The notes under the pieces: generated by a model
Told to the model about the DNA's origin: nothing
Seen by the model: only the letters and a program-made list of their open reading frames with translations
The model's database searches: none
Source: Microbacterium sp. GCS4
Lineage (GTDB): Bacteria > Actinomycetota > Actinomycetes > Actinomycetales > Microbacteriaceae
NCBI RefSeq assembly: GCF_001262495.1
Contig: NZ_LGYE01000004.1
Coordinates: 124,001-188,000 of the forward strand
Reading direction: 5' to 3'
Length of the DNA: 64,000 nucleotides
Program-made: the position numbers and the translations under genes
Shown here: in pieces, positions 59,328-64,000 of the stretch
Numbering within the stretch: position 1 is the stretch's first letter
How the letters are laid out: every line of letters begins with the position of its first letter

Positions 59328-59401
59328 TGGGGCTACCAGGACTTGAACCTGGGACCTCTTCATTATCAGTGAAGCGCTCTAACCGCCTGAGCTATAGCCC
59401 C
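59328..59401 (-). tRNA. tRNA-Ile (anticodon GAT)
   Basis: The gene begins GGGGCTATAGCTCAGGCGG and has anticodon loop CTGATAA (GAT) and the T-arm CCAGGTTCAAGTCCTGG. The acceptor closes with TAGCCCC plus A. It precedes tRNA-Ala by 26 bases, the usual pair downstream of gyrA. Confidence 0.95.
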
Positions 59402-59444
59402 GTCAACCTCCAAGACTTTACCGGAGAATCTCGGAAATACCCAA

Positions 59445-59479
59445 TCGAGGGTGGGACCCCGGAGGAGTCCCACCCTCGA
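59445..59479. terminator. Terminator of the DUF4097 gene
   Basis: TCGAGGGTGGGAC and its complement form a 13-base stem with a 9-base loop, just after the leftward stop at 59486. Confidence 0.8.
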
Positions 59480-59485
59480 CGATGA

Positions 59486-60463
59486 TCACCGGCCGGGTCT
59501 GATGCTGACGCTGCCCGCCGAGAGCGTGACCTCGATGGTCCGCGAGCTGGTCGACGACTCGTCGATGCGCGCGTCGAGCGACCCTGCGCTCACCTCCTGG
59601 GTGATGGCGTACGAGGTGTCGGGGACGGTGAGATCGACCGATCCGGCGCTGACCTCGACCGCGGTGCGGCCGGGCGCCGTACCCGTCAGCTCGACGTTCA
59701 TGTCTCCGGCCGAAACGCCCAGGTCCGCATCGTCCACCCCGTCGAGCACGACGTCGGCGCGACCGGCGCTCATGTCGATCGCGAGACTCGTGGCCGCGCC
59801 CTCGACATCCAGCGCACCGGCGTTGACGGTCACGTCGAGCGCCCCGAAGTCGCCGACCACGTCGAGGCTCCCCGCATCGAGGGTGAGCGTCGCGTCCAGC
59901 GCCTCCTCTCGCAACCCCTCGGGGAGCGTGAGCACAGCGGACTCCTCATCGCCGAACCATCCGCCGAACCACCAGCCCCAGCGGAACTCGGGGCTGCGGA
60001 CCACGACCTCGTCCCCCTGTCGTTCGAGCGTCCACCCGGGACTGCGCCCGTTCGTCACTGAGAGCTCCGCCTCATCGACGTCGCCGAACTCGATGCGCAT
60101 GTTCCCGGCATCCACGTCGAGATCGATGCCCGTGAGTCCCTCGGCATCGACGGTCTGCACCGAGTCGCTCCGCTCGTCCGATGCCGCCAGGAGCGTGCCG
60201 GTCGCGGCGAATGCAGCGGTGCCGCCGGATCCCAGCAGCGCGAGCCCGCCGATCACGGCCGTACTCACGAGCACCGCCGTGACGCCCGGTCCGCGCTTCT
60301 CTGTACGATCACCCGTGGGCGGGAGTTCGGCGGGGGCGGGATCCGCGGGCGGAGTCTGCGAGGACGCCGAGACCGGTGCCGACGCCGGAGGCGGGGTGAG
60401 CGGGGTATGCCCGCTGTCGTTCGTGGCGCCCTGGTCCGGGGTGCTGTTCTGTTCGGTGCTCAT
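59486..60463 (-). CDS. DUF4097-type beta-repeat membrane protein
   Basis: The 325-residue protein has a Pro/Ala-rich cytoplasmic N-terminus, one membrane span (GVTAVLVSTAVIGGLALLG) and a right-handed beta-repeat region typical of DUF4097 (DVDAGNMRIEFGD, DVTVNAGALDVEG, VEVSAGSVDLTV). Its start overlaps the response-regulator stop by 4 bases. Such proteins are often targets or modulators of LiaRS-like envelope-stress systems. Confidence 0.85.
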   Translation of the reverse strand: MSTEQNSTPDQGATNDSGHTPLTPPPASAPVSASSQTPPADPAPAELPPTGDRTEKRGPGVTAVLVSTAVIGGLALLGSGGTAAFAATGTLLAASDERSDSVQTVDAEGLTGIDLDVDAGNMRIEFGDVDEAELSVTNGRSPGWTLERQGDEVVVRSPEFRWGWWFGGWFGDEESAVLTLPEGLREEALDATLTLDAGSLDVVGDFGALDVTVNAGALDVEGAATSLAIDMSAGRADVVLDGVDDADLGVSAGDMNVELTGTAPGRTAVEVSAGSVDLTVPDTSYAITQEVSAGSLDARIDESSTSSRTIEVTLSAGSVSIRPGR

Positions 60464-61149
60464 CGTGCGGCTCCTGTCTGGCCGGTGGGCGGAGTGGGTC
60501 CGCCGGTGTTCTCGATGTGGGCGAGGGCGGCGAGCACGCGTCGGTTGCCCGACTCGTCGGGCTCGAACCCGAGTTTCTGGAAGATGGCGGTGATGTGCTT
60601 CTCGACACTCGCCTCGGAGAGGAAGAGCAGGCCGGCGATCGCCTGGTTGGACTTGCCCTCCGCGATCAGGGAGAGCACGGTGCGCTCCCGTTCGGTGAGG
60701 CGCATCATGCGGTCGTCGCGGTTGCGGCGGGTCAGCAGCTGAGCCACGACCTCGGGGTCGAGCACTGTGGCTCCCTCGGAAATGCGCTGCACCGAGGCGA
60801 GGAACTCCGCGACGTCGGCGACCCGGTCCTTGAGCAGATATCCGAGCGGACCTCCCTGCGCAGCGATGAGATCCGAGGCGTAGCGTTCCTCGACATACTG
60901 CGAGAGCACGAGCAGCGGGAGTGCCGGATCCGTGGCACGCAGCTCGAGCGCCGCGCGGATCCCCTCGTCCGTGAAGGTCGGAGGTAGTCGGACATCGAGG
61001 ATGCAGAGCTCCGGGGCATCGTTCCGCACGGCCTCGGCGAGTCCGTGGGTGTCGGGGAGAGCGGCGACCACGGTGTGGCCGGCGTCTCCGAGCAGACGCA
61101 CGAGCCCTTCGCGGAGGAGGACGGAGTCCTCGCAGATCAGGATGCGCAT
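60460..61149 (-). CDS. LuxR/NarL-type response regulator
   Basis: The 229-residue protein has a receiver domain with acidic ICEDS and phosphoacceptor Asp52 (LCILDVRLPP), and a C-terminal LuxR HTH (LTERERTVLSLIAEGKSNQA, SEASVEKHITAIFQKLG). The cognate sensor kinase is encoded upstream. It probably activates its own operon and the DUF4097 gene. Confidence 0.95.
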   Translation of the reverse strand: MRILICEDSVLLREGLVRLLGDAGHTVVAALPDTHGLAEAVRNDAPELCILDVRLPPTFTDEGIRAALELRATDPALPLLVLSQYVEERYASDLIAAQGGPLGYLLKDRVADVAEFLASVQRISEGATVLDPEVVAQLLTRRNRDDRMMRLTERERTVLSLIAEGKSNQAIAGLLFLSEASVEKHITAIFQKLGFEPDESGNRRVLAALAHIENTGGPTPPTGQTGAAR

Positions 61150-61218
61150 GGCAGAACTCCCTCAGTGTCGACGGTGCGGTTCTGGTCGAGAAGCGGGCAG
61201 ATCAGGATGCGCATGGCA
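61132..61218. repeat. 22-bp duplication of the response-regulator start region
   Basis: The 22 bases at 61132-61153 and 61197-61218 are identical and contain the ATG and first codons of the response regulator (MRILIC). The outer copy now ends the kinase gene and opens a 25-codon frame, MRILICPLLDQNRTVDTEGV. A duplication seems to have separated once-overlapping genes. Confidence 0.75.
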
Positions 61219-62470
61219 CGTTCACCTCCAGGCTGGTGGGACCGCCGATCGGGCTGTCGAGCCGGAACGTCCCGCCCGCGGCGAGGATCCGGTTCGCGAT
61301 GCCGTCGAGACCGCCGCCGGGCTGCACCTGCGCACCGCCCATGCCGTTGTCCTCGACCCTCGCCCACAGCACGCCGCCCTCGCGGAGTCGCACAGTCACC
61401 CGTGTCTCGCTGGCCCGCGAGTGCTTGGCCGCGTTCGTCAGCGACTCCGCGATCGAGAAGTACACGGCGGCCTCCGCCTCACGGCTGCAGCGTCCGTCCA
61501 TGCGGACGTCGAGGCTCACGGGGATGTGCGAACGCCCTGCGAGCGCCGACAGCGCGGCGTCGAGCCCGCGGTCGTCGAGCACCGAGGCGTGGATGCCGCG
61601 GGCCAGCTGCCGCAGTTCGGTGATGGCCGCCTTGGTCGACGTGTGGGCCTCGGCGATCAGCTCCTTCGCGGCATCCGGGTCGTTGTCGATCTTCTGCTGC
61701 GCGAGCCCCAGGGTCATGCCGACCGAGACGAGTCGCGGCTGGACGCCGTCATGCAGGTCGCGCTCGATGCGTGTGCGCTCGACGTCCGCAGCGCGGACCG
61801 CCCCTTCGCGCTGGGCGGTGCTGGTGCGCACGCGCTCGGTGAGCTCCGCCTCCTTCGAGCGGATCACGATCGACAGCGACAGCACCCGGTGCAGCGCGGC
61901 GAGTCCGATCATGCCGACGATGCAGGCGGCGATACCGAGGATCCCGACGAGCGGCGCCCAGGGAGCGGTGATACCGCCGCCGCCGAACGGGCCCATCACG
62001 GCCTCGGAACCGACGATCGGCGCGAAGCAGATCGCGATCGACCAGACGAGTCCCCAGGCCAGTCGCAGCACGACCCAGCCGAGCACGGCGGAGATCGCGA
62101 AGTTGGCAATCGCCCGCCACATGCGTCCGTCGATCGCCTGACGCCCGAGAGCGCGCACCCAGCCCGAGAAGCCCGGACGGTCGCGGGGACGCCACCGCAG
62201 CGGAGCGATCGGAGTGCGGTACAGGCCGCTCACCCGGGCGACCTCGAACCAGCCGACGCCGAACAGCGCGTAGATCAGGCCGATGAGGAGGACGATCCCG
62301 ACTCCGGCGGCGAACAGGAGGCCGAGGCCTGTTCCGAGCAGTCCGGTCAGCGCTCCGAAGATGACGCCGCCGATCACGCCGACACCCGCGAGATGCAGGA
62401 TGGTGAGGAAGAGGCGCAGCGGCGGCTTGGTCGGCTTCGCCCGCTGCGGCACGGCAGTCTGTGTGGTCAT
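61202..62470 (-). CDS. Sensor histidine kinase (NarL/LiaS class)
   Basis: The 422-residue protein has four to five membrane segments in its N-terminal half and the HisKA_3 motif ERTRIERDLHDGVQPRLVSV with the phosphoacceptor His. The ATPase domain shows AVYFSIAESLTNAAKHSRAS and VEDNGMGG. The last residues (VPCAS) derive from the duplicated regulator start. It senses an envelope signal through its membrane domain and phosphorylates the neighbouring regulator. Confidence 0.93.
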   Translation of the reverse strand: MTTQTAVPQRAKPTKPPLRLFLTILHLAGVGVIGGVIFGALTGLLGTGLGLLFAAGVGIVLLIGLIYALFGVGWFEVARVSGLYRTPIAPLRWRPRDRPGFSGWVRALGRQAIDGRMWRAIANFAISAVLGWVVLRLAWGLVWSIAICFAPIVGSEAVMGPFGGGGITAPWAPLVGILGIAACIVGMIGLAALHRVLSLSIVIRSKEAELTERVRTSTAQREGAVRAADVERTRIERDLHDGVQPRLVSVGMTLGLAQQKIDNDPDAAKELIAEAHTSTKAAITELRQLARGIHASVLDDRGLDAALSALAGRSHIPVSLDVRMDGRCSREAEAAVYFSIAESLTNAAKHSRASETRVTVRLREGGVLWARVEDNGMGGAQVQPGGGLDGIANRILAAGGTFRLDSPIGGPTSLEVNVPCAS

Positions 62471-62606
62471 GGTTCCAAGGTACGGGCGGCCCGATGACGC
62501 CGACACCGAGGCATCCCGAGACCCCGCTTCGGGTTTTCCCTACCCCGAGAACGCTGTACTTCGGAATGCCGCATGACGTCCGCGGAATGCCCTCGACAAT
62601 GGAGCG

Positions 62607-63308
62607 ATGCCTGCCCTCGAACGCATGATCTACGTCGATGATTCCGGACGCCCTCAATCGGGCTTGGTGGTCTTCGGGTGGGTCGAGTTCAGCCCCGATC
62701 ACTGGTCGATCGTGCTGCGAACGTGGCTGGAGTCGCGTAAGCGTCTGTGGCGCACCCTCGGAGTCCCCGTGTCCCAGGAGTTGCACACGACGGACTATGT
62801 GAACGGACGCGGTCGTATCTCAAGTCGGTTCCCCTCTTCGCACAGACGTGAAGGAGTGGAGCTCTGGAAGGACCTCGGTCGTGAGGTCGCCGGCGACTGC
62901 CTCGAGGCGATCCGCAGTAGCGAGGGTCTCCGGGTCGGTTCGGTCTTTCGCCAGGGCGCTCCCGAGGATCTCGCCGACACGCGCAGTTCCGTGTACGCGG
63001 AACTCGTCGCCCGCTTCGAAGTCGAACTCGACGCACAGGATGCCTTGGGGATCATCTTCATGGACGGCGACGGTTCCGATCCGACTTACCGACGGGCGCA
63101 TCGGGAACTTCGATTGGATCACCGACGCGTACTCGAAGACGCTATCCACATCGACTCACGAAAGTCGCAGTTCGCGCAGATGGCCGATCTCGTCGCCTGG
63201 AGTGCGTATGCCTCGATCGAACGGCATCCGGGCAACGAATTCGCATGGCGGTGGTACGAGTCGGTACTTAGCGAAAGAGATCCCGATCGCCTACCGCAAG
63301 AGATCTGA
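62607..63308 (+). CDS. DUF3800 protein
   Basis: The 233-residue protein has the DUF3800 features: MIYVDDSG near the start, IFMDGDG in the middle and HIDSRKSQFAQMADLVAWSA near the end, an RNase H-like acidic site. DUF3800 proteins are widespread, often in mobile or defence contexts, and of unknown function. The start may be ATG 62607 or ATG 62625. It stands alone, opposite in strand to its neighbours. Confidence 0.8.
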   Translation: MPALERMIYVDDSGRPQSGLVVFGWVEFSPDHWSIVLRTWLESRKRLWRTLGVPVSQELHTTDYVNGRGRISSRFPSSHRREGVELWKDLGREVAGDCLEAIRSSEGLRVGSVFRQGAPEDLADTRSSVYAELVARFEVELDAQDALGIIFMDGDGSDPTYRRAHRELRLDHRRVLEDAIHIDSRKSQFAQMADLVAWSAYASIERHPGNEFAWRWYESVLSERDPDRLPQEI

Positions 63309-63322
63309 CGAGAGACACAGCG

Positions 63323-63356
63323 AGACCCCCTTGATCCGCGTAGACGGAGGGGGTCT
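63323..63356. terminator. Terminator between DUF3800 and DUF3566 genes
   Basis: AGACCCCCT and AGGGGGTCT pair around a 16-base loop, in the gap between two convergent genes. Confidence 0.65.
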
Positions 63357-63399
63357 GCACTGGTGACTCTACTGGATCACGCCCACGAACGCGAGAGCG

Positions 63400-63804
63400 T
63401 CAGTTCGACATGAAGCCGACGAGCAGTCCACCCGTCACCTTGACGGCGACGTTGTAGATGCCCGCGACCACGGCGCCGAGCACCGTGAAGACGATCAGGT
63501 TCAGGATCGACACGACGGCCGCGAACGCCATGACCTGCGGGAGTCCCGCGATCTCGGAGATCTGCACCGCGTTGTCGGTGACCGTGCCGATGAAGTCGTC
63601 GGCCTGCGCCAGGATGCCGGTCGCCTGCAGCACGAGGTAGATGAGGAAGAACGACACCATGGTCACGATCGCCAGCGCGACGGCGCCGAGGAACGAGAGC
63701 TTCACGGCCGACCAGAAGTCCACGTAGACCAGGCGCAGGCGGACCTGCTTGCCACCGGTCTTACGCGTCGACTTCTTCGCCAGCTTGTCGGCTACTGTGC
63801 TCAT
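63400..63804 (-). CDS. DUF3566 membrane protein downstream of gyrA
   Basis: The 134-residue protein has a basic N-terminus (LAKKSTRKTGGKQVRLRLVY) and two membrane segments (FLGAVALAIVTMVSFFLIYL; MAFAAVVSILNLIVFTVLG). DUF3566 proteins are conserved directly after gyrA in actinobacteria. The ATG overlaps the gyrA stop by 4 bases. Function is unknown. Confidence 0.93.
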   Translation of the reverse strand: MSTVADKLAKKSTRKTGGKQVRLRLVYVDFWSAVKLSFLGAVALAIVTMVSFFLIYLVLQATGILAQADDFIGTVTDNAVQISEIAGLPQVMAFAAVVSILNLIVFTVLGAVVAGIYNVAVKVTGGLLVGFMSN

Positions 63805-64000
63805 GCGTCTGTGTCCTCAGGGTTCTCTGTCGTCTCGGGGGAGATGGTGGGGGAGTCCACCTCCGCCTCGGCCGATTCGTCGTCCTCGGCAAGGCCCCGC
63901 TCACCGTTGCGGGCGATGGCGAGGATGCGGTCGGCTTCCGTCGTCCGCGCGAACACCACTCCCATCGTGTCGCGGCCCTTGGCGGGCACCTCGGCCACGG
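63801..64000 (-). CDS. gyrA: DNA gyrase subunit A, C-terminal end (partial)
   Basis: The visible 65-66 residues (AEVPAKGRDTMGVVFARTTE, RILAIARNGERGLAEDDE) match the end of the GyrA beta-propeller domain followed by an acidic tail ending PEDTDA. The GRDTMGV stretch is typical. The rest of the gene lies beyond the right edge. Confidence 0.93.
   Translation of the reverse strand, partial: VAEVPAKGRDTMGVVFARTTEADRILAIARNGERGLAEDDESAEAEVDSPTISPETTENPEDTDA

Overview
The window is high-GC DNA from an actinobacterium, most probably a Microbacteriaceae member close to Microbacterium. I judge this from conserved gene order and protein character, not from a search. The right edge holds the C-terminus of gyrA followed by a DUF3566 gene and tRNA-Ile/tRNA-Ala. 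Further left come cyclophilin, rhomboid, crgA, a class E sortase, pknB, pknA, pbpA, rodA, pstP, fhaB, fhaA and tRNA-Leu. This is the classic origin-proximal block of high-GC Gram-positives, so oriC should lie a little beyond the right edge.

Layout. 1-10.1 kb: a siderophore-interacting protein and a leftward operon for an imported fructan or difructose anhydride: binding protein, two permeases, a right-handed beta-helix enzyme of the inulin fructotransferase / DFA III hydrolase family, a LacI regulator, a GH32 fructosidase and a PfkB kinase. The operon has a well-formed promoter and a 33-bp operator. 10.1-17.7 kb: small accessory genes (GntR regulator with membrane partner, GNAT, secreted protein, ECF-like sigma factor with a membrane partner, AraC HTH) and two frameshifted genes, one carrying a HEPN-type motif. 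17.8-31 kb: the cell-division and Ser/Thr-kinase block, with a DnaA-box-like cluster after crgA. 31-48.7 kb: metabolism and surface genes, including an AA10 polysaccharide monooxygenase with FN3 and chitin-binding modules, a 2009-residue GH92 mannosidase with an LAGTG cell-wall signal, regulators, and ilvD.

48.7-59.3 kb: a 10.5-kb integrative element flanked by a 51-bp direct repeat made of the 3' half of tRNA-Ala. It encodes a tyrosine integrase, an AlpA/Xis-like HTH protein, a lambda-O-like replication initiator whose gene contains phased iterons, a small-terminase-like HTH protein, several small overlapping genes, one phage tape measure protein with no other recognisable structural gene, and a type II restriction-modification system (NgoMIV-like nuclease plus C5 methylase) with an HNH nuclease. 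I read it as a phage satellite rather than a decayed prophage. This is the most interesting part of the window.

59.4-64 kb: a DUF4097 protein with a LuxR-type two-component system, a DUF3800 gene, DUF3566 and the gyrA 3' end.

How the parts may work together: the sugar operon imports and degrades a fructan-derived sugar under LacI control; the sortase probably anchors the GH92 enzyme through its LAGTG signal; the kinases, phosphatase, FHA proteins, RodA, PbpA and CrgA form the growth and division module; the element adds restriction-modification and may exploit a helper phage. Frames and motifs are read directly from the sequence; family names come from recognised motifs without database confirmation.
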